From: Neospora caninum Liverpool
Taxonomy: Eukaryota > Apicomplexa > Conoidasida > Eucoccidiorida > Sarcocystidae
NCBI RefSeq assembly: GCF_000208865.1
Contig: NC_018397.1
Coordinates: 2,046,001-2,110,000, forward strand
Length of the DNA: 64,000 nucleotides
Direction of reading: 5' to 3'
The notes under the pieces were generated by a model that was given only the letters and a program-made list of their open reading frames with translations, had not been told where the DNA came from and did not search any database. Below are positions 38,412-50,339 of this stretch, in pieces. The stretch's first letter is position 1. The number at the start of each line of letters is the position of its first letter. A program made the translations under genes and the position numbers.

Positions 38412-41400
38412 ATGTCGCGCCCAACAGCCTGGCCCCGCTCCTCTTTCCCCCCGCTCGGTGCAAACTGCCCAGCGACCAGCCGATGTGTCCAGAACTTTGG
38501 CCACTGTCGCCGAACGGCGGCGACGGCGGCTGTCTACGCCGAGGCGTGCAGCCGCGCCCTCCAGGCAGTGATGTGGAAAGTTGTCGCGGCCGACCTTTCG
38601 CCCGCGGCTCCCCCTAACGCAGATGGCAACGAAACTGGGCATGCACTCGTGTCTCCTCGCGATCTCCACAGGAGGACCAGAACAGACGGCGAGAGAGCGC
38701 CTGTGCATGGGTCTCCTGAGTCAGTGGGCCCAACCGGGCAAACCGCGGCGTCGGCTGGAGACGTGCAGGAGAGCAGCGCGAGAGGCGAATGTGAGGGGGC
38801 GAGTGCACGAGACGAGGATCTCTGCAGGCCGCCCCGTTTGACTCGGCCGGGCTGTGAGGGTCTCAGCGAAGGAGGGAAAGAGATTGGAGAGAATCGGACG
38901 GGGAATGCAGTTTCTGGGGCTTCTGGGGTCGGTGGTTGCGCGGCGGACCTCGACGAAAGCAAAGCGAAAGAGGAAGGGGAGCTCGAGAGTCCCTACAGGG
39001 ACCCAGCGGGGGCAGATGCACAGGGAGGTCAGACAGTGGCTCGAGCAGGTGTATATACAGAAGGCGAGTCGTGGCTGTCACTAGGGAACCCGCAGCAGCT
39101 TCTCGTGCCTACAGGGAGTTTCGGCGAATTGCGCAAGATCCTTTTCTGTCCCGCCAAGCACTGTTCCTGCGCGGCGTGTCGTAACGGGAGTCTCTTCGAA
39201 GAGGACTTCCAACAGGGAAGGGAGGACGCACCGTCGGCGCCGGACCCACAGCGGGCGCGATCTCCTTCGGCCGAAGACACGACCCAGACGGTCGGGTCGA
39301 ATGCTAGAGGAGAGGGGAAACAGCTGTTTGTCACGGGAGACGAAAAAGAGTGGCCAAAGCTCACGAGTTCCGAACGCGACACTGGCCAAGCGGACTCCGG
39401 CTGTTGCAGTGTCGATACACCTGACGCCTTCAAGGTGCTCGAGGCGAGTGTGGGCAAACTGCGGCAGTCCGGCCTTCCTTCGCAGCTTCTGCTTCTTCGT
39501 TTCTATCCGCGGCCGCGGCGGCCGCGGGAGGCGACCAGTTCTGTCTCTGAGACTCGCGCAGAAAGCACTTCCCTTGAGCCTCGGGAGGTCGGTTCGCGTA
39601 GCTCGGGCGGCGACGCGTCAGGGTGTTGTGTGGAGCGTGGAAACCCGCCCAGCGAACCGGAGGAAGGCGACACGGTGGACGTGTGTGCTTCTGCCCCGGC
39701 GAGTAAGGACCCGAGTGGACAGCCCTCAGATTCGCCGCCGCCGTGGCTGACGCTTGAGGAACTGCTCCTCGGCGCAGATGCGACTGAGAAAGAGAGCGCG
39801 GCAGGGGAGGGAGAGTCGGAGGCGAGAGAAGGGCGCGTCCTCGTTTCGCTTCTCGGGCAGCGCGCGGGAACTGCCGATGGCCCGGAGCGCGTGGTCGCGT
39901 TTGCGGTGGATCGGTCGACATCTGCGCGTTTCCTCCGGTTCCAGAAAAGCAAGCGGAGAGCAGAAGCGAAGAAAGTTTCGTCGTGGTGCGCTTGCGAGGC
40001 GGATCGATGGCTCTCCCTGAGCGCATGCGGGACCGCCTTTGCGCGTGTCTCGTGGCAGGCCACGCGGCTCAGGACCGCAGAGACACGCGGCGAAGGGACA
40101 GAGATAACGGGCGGGCTGAGCAGGAGTCTCGACGCGGACTCGCGAATGTGCGGAAAAGAAGAGAAACTCTTTGTCAAGGAAGTTGTCTTGTGCGTCGTTT
40201 TGGTTCGGATCGTCGACTGGAAGATTGCGCCCTTCCCGCCGTGTAGCGCCGGATGGCCGCTCCCAAAGTCGGCGGCACGCGCCAAGAACTGGGCAGACGA
40301 AGGCCAGCTGCAGGCGGAAGAAGACAGCGCGCAGCCCAGCCACGACAGCCAGGGTGTACAGACAGCTCAAGACGGCGGGTCCCTGCCCGTTCCTTGGGTT
40401 CCCGCCAGGGTCGAAATCGTCGACGAGGAGAACGGATCTGCGGTGGCTTCTCGTGGAAACAAAGCCAAACAGACAGAAGGCCAGGAGGCACCGATGACAA
40501 AAAGTGCAACGAGTCTGGAAGACGTGAGTTTCAGCGAGCGTCTGGGAGGGACGGAGGATCCGCGATGGCGCCCCAATGTCAATTTGTATCTTGGGGCGGC
40601 TGTCTTCCCGATATTTTCCTTGTGTAAGACGAAAGGCGAGCCCGAAGACCGTCCCTGCGACGACGACAGCCCTGTCTCCGTCGTCTTGCTGTCGCGGCGA
40701 GACGGAGATGCTGAAGCGCCCGGGAGAAAGCACATGCAGGAGCATCTCCTCGGCGGCAAAGATCCAGCGGGGCCCACGCTCCATGCATCCTCTCCGTTTC
40801 CTCTGACGCAAACCGCAGAGTTATGGCCAAAGGTGCCAGGTGTAGCGACTCCAGGACACGTTGGTGATGGGGATTCCCCACCCCGTGATGGCCTCCCGGG
40901 CAACAGCAATGCGGAGGCAGACAGAGACGAGCGAGTCTCGCCTCGCGGCCAAAGACCAGCGTCACCGGAAAACCAGGCGGGGATGCCCCCCGCGGCGAGC
41001 ATGTCTAGCGCGTCTCCGGAAGCGGAGAACGTCACGGAGAGACGATCCGTCACAGGCGCTGACGGCCTTTGTATTCCGGACCCGGGTTTCGGGCACGTCT
41101 CGGCGTTGCAGGTGGTTGAGAAGCCGCTTTGTCTCTCGAGGGAGGAAGCGAGCGAGCAGCGAGGTGCTGCAGGCGGTCCGGTTTGCGCTCCACCTTTGGA
41201 TGTGAAAATTCAAGAGCAAGACGAAGCCGCGGTGGAGGCGGTAGGGGGCGGAGACGGAGGAGGGAAAGCGAGGGGAGCGGCGACGGGACTTGGCGAGGAA
41301 CCGAGGCACGGAGGAGAGACGGAAGATGGACCAGCCGAGGCGCCAGCGGAAAGAGAGACCAACTGTGTTTCGCCTCAGCATCAGAATGACGCGCTTCGCC

Positions 41401-44400
41401 CCAACTCAAACACTTCATCTCTCAGGCCGCCCTCCCCGATGGGGTCCCCTTCTCGTGTCACCCGTACTCTTCGTACCCCTTCTAGCGCTTCGGATCCTTC
41501 GTTCGCCTCTCCCAGTTCTACGTCCTCGCTTCCGCCTTCGGCGTCGGTGCCGTCTTTCTCTCCGTCGGAGTTTGCGTCTCAAGGCGAAGCCCACCCGGCG
41601 ACGGCTCTCAGGGCCGCAGGCGACGTCTTGAAAGAGGGAACCGAACGCGCGGGAGAGGGATGGACAGCGGTCGCGGGGCGGCCGGACCCCGGAAGAGATT
41701 TTGCGGAAAACGCGGAACGCGGGTCACCAGAAGAAGCATCCGACGAGAAGCGGAAGAGGAGGAAGAAGAAGAACAAGAAAGAGGATCCGGGAGTGGCAGC
41801 GCGGCGACTCGAAGCGACGCGAGGCGAGGAGAGCCCAGTGGCGCACACATCCTCTGCACGAGGCGTGGGTTTCGAGCAGAAAGAGCTCGACGTTGCCAGC
41901 GGCGAGCAGGAGGGACGTCGCAGCAGATCACCCGTTGCGTGCGCCGCAGGGGCGTCTCGTCCTGAGCCTCTGGACGGCACGGGGGACCTACTAGCGGGTC
42001 GGCTCGCGCGCAGACTGGACTCCGAGCCAGAGGAAGCAAGCGCAGTGGTAGAAGGCTGTGGAGAGAGGGACGACGCGCTTGGCGCCACGGCAGTTGTGTC
42101 GCCGGGGCGCCGGCAGGCGCGACCGGGGCAGGGCGACGAGCGAGGCAGCGAAGCGAAGGGACAGGCGGGTGAGAGAGAGCCGGTCGAAGCGGCGCCAGGC
42201 AGCGGCGAGGGGAGTCACGAGCCGAGTCGAGGGGATCCGCAGACTCAGTTCAACCTCCAACCGTACCCGTCTTCCGCTCTGGGCGGGGACAGTCCGGTGG
42301 TACCCGTGGCGGCGTTGCGTCAGCCGCCGGGATCGCTCCTGGTTTACCCGCCTTCCGTCGTCGTGGGCGCCGGCGAGCGCGAAGACGAGGACTTTCGTTT
42401 TCGACAGATGTATGGGACGTGGCAGCGTCAGCAGTTGTATTGGCACCAGATCTTCTTGCAGCGGTTCCAGGGAGAGCAGTTCCACCTGCGGCGCGCGTCT
42501 CAAATCCAGTACGCCGCGTGGTTGGCAAGGTTCTACGAGCACCTACAGACGAACCTGCCGCCGTCCCGCGTGGCGCCTTTCTTTCCTTTGTCTGCGAAGC
42601 AGCACGTGGCCGGTCGCGACGAGGGCAAGGCGTCCGAGCCGAAGCCGGGGGCGACGCCGACGCCCGACGGGCCCGCGCCGTGCACCCCCAACGGTTTGGC
42701 GAGAGGCCCGAATCTCGGCTACCTCCGCCCGCCTTCTCCGCTCGTTCCGCCGCAGACTGGTCCGTTCTGGAACGCGTCCCCTCTGGCGGCCCTCGCCACG
42801 CCGGCTTGGCACCCGCACGTGCTCCAGGATCTCCCCCACGGTTGCGGACTCGCCGGGGCGCTGCCTCGAAGTCCGAGTGACTCGAGCCACTGTCCCTCTG
42901 GGAGCGAGGACAGAGGCCCGGAGCGCGTCGACCGAGACGCCGCGACTGCCGCAGCTGGAGGGCCCGACGAGAAACGGGAGGACGCAGGCAGCTGGGGCGA
43001 GGCGAACACGTTTGGCGGCGCCCGAGACCGGGACGAGTGTCGACCGTTGCCACAGACCGAAGGCGTGGATGTCGCCTCTGGGTCGAGAAACCCGGTGGGG
43101 GACGATTTGCTGGGGCGTCAGATTGAAAGGGGCAGAGACGGTCAGGACTGGACTGGCCAGTCTTCCGGACCGAGAAGGTGCGGAGGCGAACCCCAGGGGG
43201 GTGGGAACCGGACTCGAGGAGAGACGCCCCCCCGAGGTGTGCCCTCGTTGCCCTCAGCCTCGCTTTCCCTTGGCCCGTCAGCCGAGTCCGTCGCCCACGC
43301 CCTTCCGACATCGTCTCCACCAGCTCTGCCTCCTCCGGCGCATGTCCTCAACGCCGGCTTCGTTCCCGCGCCTCCCCCCGGCACCTTCGCGCCTGCGACG
43401 TCGCCCAGCGGTCCGGTCGCTCATGCGAGTGGTCCAGGCCCTTTCCTTTGGAACGGGCTCGCCGGCCCCGCAGCCGGGACTCTGCCGACTGAGGGCGGCT
43501 TCCTTCAGCGGCCCCCCGGCCCACCGTTTGTCGCCTCGCCGTGGATGTACTATACCCTACCCTACATGCGGAATGTCGGCGGGCTCGGGGCTGGGCCCGC
43601 CTTCTATCCCTATTCGGGCCCTCCAGGCCAGGTGGGCCCGGGGCCCGAAGACCTCACACAGGCGAAGGGCCTCTCGACGCTCGCGGGCGTTGGCCCGGGC
43701 GTTCCAGGCCTCACGCAGCCGGCCGGCGCGCACCTGTTCCCTTTCTCGTCGCTTCTTCCCCAGGCGCACCCGGTGACGACTGCCGGGCCTTTGGCCTACT
43801 CAGGGATCCAGGCCTTCTCCCCGTATTTGCCGGGATTCGTTCCAGCCGGGAGGGGCTACGCGCAGGCCCCCGGGGCCCCAGAGGCGCACGCCCCGCTTGG
43901 AGCACCTGGAGGCATAGGCGCCGGCCTGGTTCGCCCCTTCGTCACGCCGACCGTCCCAGGGCAGATCCCTTCGCTCGCTCCTGCCGGCGAGGGCGCCGCG
44001 TGTTTGGGCCATACCCCGTTCCCACCCGTGCTGATGCGGCCGCTGGCGTACCCCGGCGTGGTCGGGCAGGCTTTGCCTCAGCCGGCGTGGGGGCCTGGGG
44101 GCCTCGTCGCCCCGTACACACATCCAACCTTCTTGGGGCCGTCCCCGCTTCCGACCGGGGTCGCCGAGGGCGGCGCTGGGGCTGCAGGGTCTCCGGCGTC
44201 GTTAGGGACAGATCGGAGCTACCTTGCAGGCTCCTCGTCCGCCACGGTCGCTGGCCCACTAGCCGCCACCGGGTTCCTGCAGACTGCGGCGTCCTTCGCG
44301 GTTCCGAGAAGGTTCCCCCCTTCCTCGACTTCGCATCTGGCTGACGCGCGCCCAAACAATTTGGTCTTTGCAGCCGGAGCGCCAGTCCCCGCCTCTGCTC

Positions 44401-47400
44401 AACCCTCCGCGCCGCCGATGCCTGTCGTTCTGTCGCTTTCGGGGCCTGCGTACCCGCCTCAAGCCGGTCGTGCGCTCACGTGGGCTGTGCCCATGCCGCC
44501 CCAAAAAGGAGGCGAAAAGGCGGGAGGCCAGGGGGTCGGGGAAGCCTCGCCGTTCGCGTCTCCCACGACGCAGGGCGAGCCTGTACACTCTGGCGTCGCC
44601 AGAAGCGAGCGAGGTAGCCTTGGACCCTCGGGTCGGCGTGGAGACAGAAGCCCGGAACTGGACACAGGCGCCGAGAACGCACGAGACCCCCCCCGGCGTT
44701 TCGCGTCGCCCGCCCCGTCCGGCCGTTCGCACGCCTCGGTGGAGCTCGAAAGGGACACGGCGAGCAGAGACGAGGAGCTGGGCCCAGGGGAGGGGCTCGC
44801 AGCAGAGACTGCGGCGGTGTCTCCCAGTCGCGCTCACATGCTCGAGAGATGCGAGTGGGAGTCCCCGATGGCGATGCATGCGGAGGGGGGAGTAGCTGAG
44901 AGGCGGAGAGGTGTGCAGGAGAAGCACGGTGGGGAGGGGAACGAGAAGCCCCAAGCAGTGGAGAGAGCCTGGCTCGACGGCCAGAGACGCCCAGAAACTC
45001 CAGAAGCAGACTACGAAGGAACGGCAGAAGGCGCGTCGGGTTCCTGTCGCTGGGGCAGGCACGATGAGCAGGGAGCTCGGCCGCGGGTGGCGACATTGAA
45101 CCTGCATCCTACCGGCGCACCTCAGGCGTGCGGTGAACCGGACGCCGCTTCGCCTTTCGTCCACGACGCCAGAGCCGTGGACAAGGCCGCACACAAGCCA
45201 CGGAGGTTCGACCGGGCGTGTCCTGTGGGCTCTTTGTCCCCTGTTGCTGCAGCTAGCCAGGCGGCAGGGGCCTGGGCCACGGGGACGGACAGGGAGACAG
45301 GTGAGTCGAACGGCGCTCGACCGCCGTTCGTCCGCAGTCGCTCGTCTTCATGTTCGCTTCCTGCTCGTGGGCCGCGCGCGTCCGAGTCGCCTTGTTCTTG
45401 TCACCCTCCCCACATATCGCCTTCCTGCGTCCCCGCGACGACCGCAGCCGCGACGGCAGCGCGCTCTGGGGCTTCTGCCCCGGAGCAATTTGCAGGCCGG
45501 TCGTCCCCGCAGTCCAGGTGCTCGTGTCCCTGTTGCCCCTCCTCGCGGGCTTCCGACAGCGGCGGGAGAACACCCGAGCGGCCGCGCTCTCCGGCAGCCG
45601 TGGCTGCGCGCTGTGGATGCGGACCGCACATGGGCGAGAACAACTCGGGCAAAAGCTGTCCCTGTTCGTTTTGTCAGCCTGCGGGCACAGATGTGCGTCC
45701 AGCGTCGAGGGGAAAGGAGAGACGCGAAGCCCTACACAGCCCCCAGGAAGAGGCCGCGCATCTCGGAACTGTCTCGGAGTCTTGCGGGGCTCCGAAAGAG
45801 AGCCGGGCGGCGAGCCGAAAGAAGACCGCCGCGTCCAGCTCGACTCTGTCGCGGTGCGCGACGCGGGAGACTGAGCAGCGCGTGCCGCAGGGTCGAGACG
45901 GCCCGGCGAACTCGCAAGAGGAGACAGAAGATCGGTCTGACTGGGCGTGGTCGCCTCGTGAGACGCGAGACGGGGGGCGTCGCTCTGCTCCCTGCGGGCA
46001 ATGCCGTTGCTCCTCTGGCGAGGAAGTGCGGCGGGCAGTTGTCGATGCCTCAGGAAAACCTGCAGACGTGTTTGCCTCTCCGTTGACCGACGCTGCGTCG
46101 CTGGAAGGCGCGAGGCCCCACACTATGGTGGACACGCGTCTCTCGCGCACCACGGCGCGCTTGCTGCGCAAAGGCAAGAGAGCAGAACTGAATCTGCGGG
46201 CGTTCCACGCCTGCACGACTCCTGCAGCGAACTGTCTCGAGGAAGACGGAAGTGAATCTGAACCCGGCGTGAGAGGGCGCTCGAGACGGCTGGATGCGGA
46301 CCGCCGGAGACGCTCGGCAGAGGCCCAGGGTGACAGGGAGAAGCGTCGCGAGTCGGGGGCGGAGGCAGGCGGGACGGCGGGGGAGGAGGAGCTAGAGAAG
46401 ACGCGGAGAAGCGAGAGAAAGGAAAACAGAGACGATGCGCGCGCAAGCGAGCAGAATGGAGTCGCTCACAAAGGGGGCTCGACTGTCGAGGAAGGCAGGG
46501 ATTCGCAGGTGTGGGAAGCGCGAGAGGACTGGGACAGGGGCGACAGGGGACTCACCCCGTCGTGTTCCGATGCTGAAGGCGAGGTCTTGGAAGGCGGGAG
46601 GGAAGCCCGCGTGGAGACGCAGCGGGGAAGGCAGACGCGGGAGTGCGGAGGCGAAGAACCTGCGGCGTCTCGGGGTTCGTCGTGGTCCTCTTGTTCTTCC
46701 CGCAGGTCGAGCGTTGAGCGAGATGCGAAAGAAGTGAAGTTTTCTCTCGAGGCGCTGTGGCAGTCGTTTGAGGATGCAAGCGTGTACGGGCTCGAGATCC
46801 CGTTCTTGGACGCCAACGACAACTTGTCCTTCGTCGTCTACATTCCGTACCTCTCGGCTCTCCACCTGTACCCCGCTTCGGCGTCGCTCGGCGACGCGCT
46901 CCTCCCTTCGCAGGGCCTTCCGCTGCCCACAGGCGCCTCGGATCGAGGGACACCTGTCTCCTCGCGAGAGGGCGCGCGGTCGGCTGCGACGAGCGTGCAC
47001 GGCTCGCCACCCACCTCGGCCTTCGCGCAGCCTCCGAATGGAACGCCCAGCCTCCCTGCGAGTGCTTCAGGGCGCGCAGCCTGGTCGCCTGTTCTTTCTG
47101 GGGCGGGCGTCTCTCGGTCCTCGAGTGTCTCTGCCCCGGAGCCGGGGCGGGCGGGGCAAAGCCGAGGCGGGCCGGGGAGACACGCAGAAGGCTCCGAGAG
47201 ACGCGGAAGCGCGAGCGACGACGCAAAGGAAGGCCTGCGTCTCCCCCTCACGATCCCCGTGGTGGCACGACGCACCCCAGCCGCCTGGACGTCCTCAACT
47301 TCTGCGGGCCAGGACGCCGCCAAGCAGCCGAGCTTCAAGTACACGGAGGTGCGGCTGCTGTACCAAAGACGCCCGCTCTTTCAACAGATCGAGCGACTCC

Positions 47401-48355
47401 TGCAGGGCGAAGAAGTCATGCAGAGTCAACAGCTCAACCTCCTTGTCTCCCAGTCCGACGACCTCGACCAGGATCTCTCCTGGTAAGTCCGCCGCGCGAC
47501 CGCTGGGCTGTGGCAGCTGGTCCTTGGGGCGCTGTGCACATTTCACAGAGGCTCTTGGACGCGGGAAGGTGGAAATGGGACTCCTGTCCGCGTACCCCGC
47601 AACCGCAGAAGTTTTGACCTCGCAAGAGCCGTTGTGTGTGTCTTTTTGTGACGCTGACTGCATGTGCGGTGCTCTCGTTTTCCCGGGTTCGCGCTAGGAC
47701 GCCGCTCGCGACTTGCTTCGCCTCCGCCTGCGCAAGTCTCGCGTTCAAAATTGAGGAATTGGAGAACCCTTCTATGTTCTTTCCCGTGCTGTCTTTTGTC
47801 TGCCGTTTTCGCGATTTGCTCGCCTCATTTTCTTTTGGCCGCGCTGTTTGGGCGGCTGTGTTTGTTTGCAGGCTGTGCGTGTATTGGCAAGCGGTTCAGC
47901 GCGATTTCCGCATGACGCCGGCGCCATCCTACCTCGTGTACTATCGGTTCCGAGCGACGCGCGACAAGGCGACTGGGATTCCGACCTTGCAGCGTTTTGC
48001 CACGATCCCTTCGCGTCTCGACCTTCCGCTTTTCATCCACACCGGCCACCGGCCTCTGGCGTCTTCGCCGGCGGGAGACGCCTCGGATGGCAGCCAAAGA
48101 GACGCTTCCGAGGCCGAAGGCGGAGGGGACGGGACCCGAAGCCTCGAGGGCCCTCCAGCGGAAGGCGGAGCGGCGGAGACACGAGACACAAGCGAGCGCG
48201 CAACCGTCGAATTCACTGAAAAAATGGAGAAGGAAAAGGTGAAAGTGACCGAGTGGCTGAGAGAGCTGCGCCTGAACCACCCAGACTTTGAGCACTTGAA
48301 GGCGAGGGGCATGGGTAGACTCACCAGCCTGTCGAGACGCCCAGGGGAAGGGTGA
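38412..48355 (+). CDS. Very large low-complexity protein with a C-terminal DUF789-type domain, 2 exons, 3184 aa
   Basis: Exon 1 is 38412-47482 and exon 2 is 47872-48355 (donor gtaagt, acceptor tttgcag, phase 2; 9555 nt in all). Residues about 2776-2827 (LWQSFEDASVYGLEIP and FVVYIPYLSALHLYP) match the start of DUF789, known from plants as LWDxFDEWSAYGxGxP...VQYYVPYLSAIQLY. After about 145 low-complexity residues the domain resumes at about 2975 (RRPLFQQIERLLQGE, cf. LYFEYFE). It finishes across the exon join with DQDLSWLCVYWQAVQRDF and SYLVYYRF (cf. LSSSWFSVAWYPIYRIP and FLTYHSL). The rest is Gly/Pro/Ala/Ser-rich, with a Cys patch near 246 (FCPAKHCSCAACRNGS), a compact Trp/Tyr/Gln-rich helical island at about 1332-1378, a Pro/Gly-rich stretch about 1390-2080, and Cys-rich patches at about 2312-2425 and 2530. 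The function of DUF789 is unknown. The start is the first ATG of the open frame. Confidence 0.8.
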
Positions 48356-50339
48356 ACGCTCGGGGGCCTCGAAACACGAATGGTCCTAGTGTGCGCCTCT
48401 GTGAGAAGGCCGCAAAAAAGAAGAGAGGACGGCGACCGAAAGCAAGCAGCGAGAGGGGGAGAGCGGAAGAGCGACCGAAAGAAGCACGGACCGTTTCCGG
48501 TCGAGAACCGCGTGGCACAAGACGAATCGCAGAGGCGCGCATACACCGGCGTATGCTCCATGGAGAAGGGGGAGCCCCAGAGAGAGAGAAAGGGAGGAGG
48601 AGAGAGAAACAGAGAAAGATGGAGGGAGAGACAGAGACAGGGAAAGATAGAGAGAGAGGGAGAGACAGAGAGAGATAGAGAGAGAGGCAGAGACAGAAAG
48701 AGAGGAACTGTCCGTGCAGAGAGAAGAAGAGACCTTTTTTGCCGAAATCGTGGCTGAAAGGGATGAGCACGGTCGGGTCACATCGGTCTCGCTCATTTCG
48801 CGTTGCCGCCACGCCTCCGTTTTACGCGTTCACACCCCACTTCGGTCCGGATGCATTGAGATGGTCCTGATGGTGGTGTGGTGGTATTCTCGTCACCGTT
48901 TCCAGACGTTTTCCGTGGTTTTTTGGAAACGACAGACCTGGGCGGTAGCGCGCGAACTTGCTTCCCAGAAGTCACTTGTTCTCTTTTTTAACCCGGGAGA
49001 CGATGAGGCGGGGCTAAGTTTCACGACACCGCGAAACTCGCTCTGGTCGCTCGCTCTCAGCGGAGCGCCTTCACTGATGCGTTCTCCGTCAAGGCTTGCC
49101 TCGTTTTCGTCTCCTTGATCCTCGTTCGTCTCTTTCTCTTCTTGCTTTCTTTGGCTCGCTTTCTCTCCACCCCCGCGTGTCCAGTGTTTATTTGTTTCCC
49201 TCTTCTGTCTCTCTTCCTCGCTGCGCGCACACACTCCCCCCAGCAGCGTCCTCTCGCTCGCCTTTTCTCTCGCGCTTGTGTCCCCTGTCGAAGCTACCAA
49301 AGTGAATACCCATGATATTCATACAGCAGACCGGCCTCTCTGTCCACCGCTTGTTCTCTCTCTCGCGCTTGTTATATCTCTCCTGGTATAATTATATTTT
49401 GACCCCGGTAGGTGTTGAGACCAGCAGGTTGCCGCCCACACAAGAGAAGTAGGCGGCTTCAGTTCCGCCTCATCGTTCTCTCGCTTTCCACAGCAGAGCC
49501 TCGCGTCTGCTGTCTCTTCGGGTCTCTCTGTCTCCCATCGGGCAGGCACGGCTGCATGCACAGCGGGGGGCCGGACAGAGAGATCCTCGCGTTTTGCGGT
49601 TTCCCTGGCACTTTGGCCTGGATATATCCGTCCATGAACTGCGCGTCTCTGTTTCCAGATCTTTTTCACTAGTGCCTTCTACCGTTTGTCTCTCACAACG
49701 TCTCTCTATGTACCCAGCCTTGCTTCTAGGCTAGTACGTGGAGACGCCGTCCACGACTTTCAAAGTCCGCTTTCGTCTTTAGGTTCGTGGAAGGCACACG
49801 TGAGGGCGCACCCTCAGCTCTCTCCAGTGTGGCTTGCAATGGCGTTGGAGACGCCTCGGGGCCTTTGGCAAGCTCGGCCGCCGGCGCTTGAGTTTTGTGG
49901 TCAAGACCAAATAGATTTTTGGAAACGAAAGGCACGATACGGACGCAGAAGAGTGCCACGTTCGTAGCTAGTGCCTTGGAAAGATTCCTGAAAGTCGCGC
50001 GAGAATATGGAGGTAAACGGCGACTGCTCTGGCTTTGATTTCCCTGTGAAAGCGCGGCTAAGGCGGGGCACGAGGCCGTTTTTTTATTGCTCCCTCGGCT
50101 GCCCCCGTGAGCCGCTCGCGACGGCCAGAGACTCGTATGGACAGCCAAAGGGATTTCGTTTCTCAGTTCAGACACAAGCAGGCAGAAGCACGGCGAGTCC
50201 GCGAGACTAGACACACGTCTGTATAAGGAGAGGCAGCTGCAAACATGCATCTCGACATGCACGCACGCATTTGACCGTTTGTCTCCGCTGCGAGGAAGGC
50301 GTGGATCGGACAACAGGGGGACGGGGGTGCGGAGAAACG
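48356..50339. other. Convergent intergenic region with purine-rich tract
   Basis: About 2 kb between the DUF789 and GRWD1 stop codons. It holds a GA-rich tract (48580-48715) and several pyrimidine-rich blocks (49100-49290). Open frames on both strands are products of these skewed tracts. No gene is recognised. Confidence 0.5.
48580..48715 (+). repeat. Purine (GA-rich) tract
   Basis: About 135 bases made almost wholly of GAGAGA, GACAGA and GATAGA words on the plus strand, just downstream of the DUF789 stop codon. On the minus strand it reads as a Ser/Leu-rich pseudo-ORF. Confidence 0.85.

Noticed and set aside
39726..40811. 361-codon minus-strand open frame
   Set aside because: Lies wholly inside the GC-rich 9-kb exon of the DUF789 gene. 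High GC removes stop codons from all frames there, and it has no domain.
42250..43320. 356-codon minus-strand open frame
   Set aside because: Antisense shadow in the same GC-rich exon; composition is only Arg, Pro and Ala.
42058..43776. 572-codon plus-strand open frame in another frame
   Set aside because: Arg/Pro/Ser-rich shadow of the DUF789 exon; the correct frame continues through it to a recognisable domain.
48386..48812. Ser/Leu-rich minus-strand frames
   Set aside because: They are translations of the GA-rich tract.
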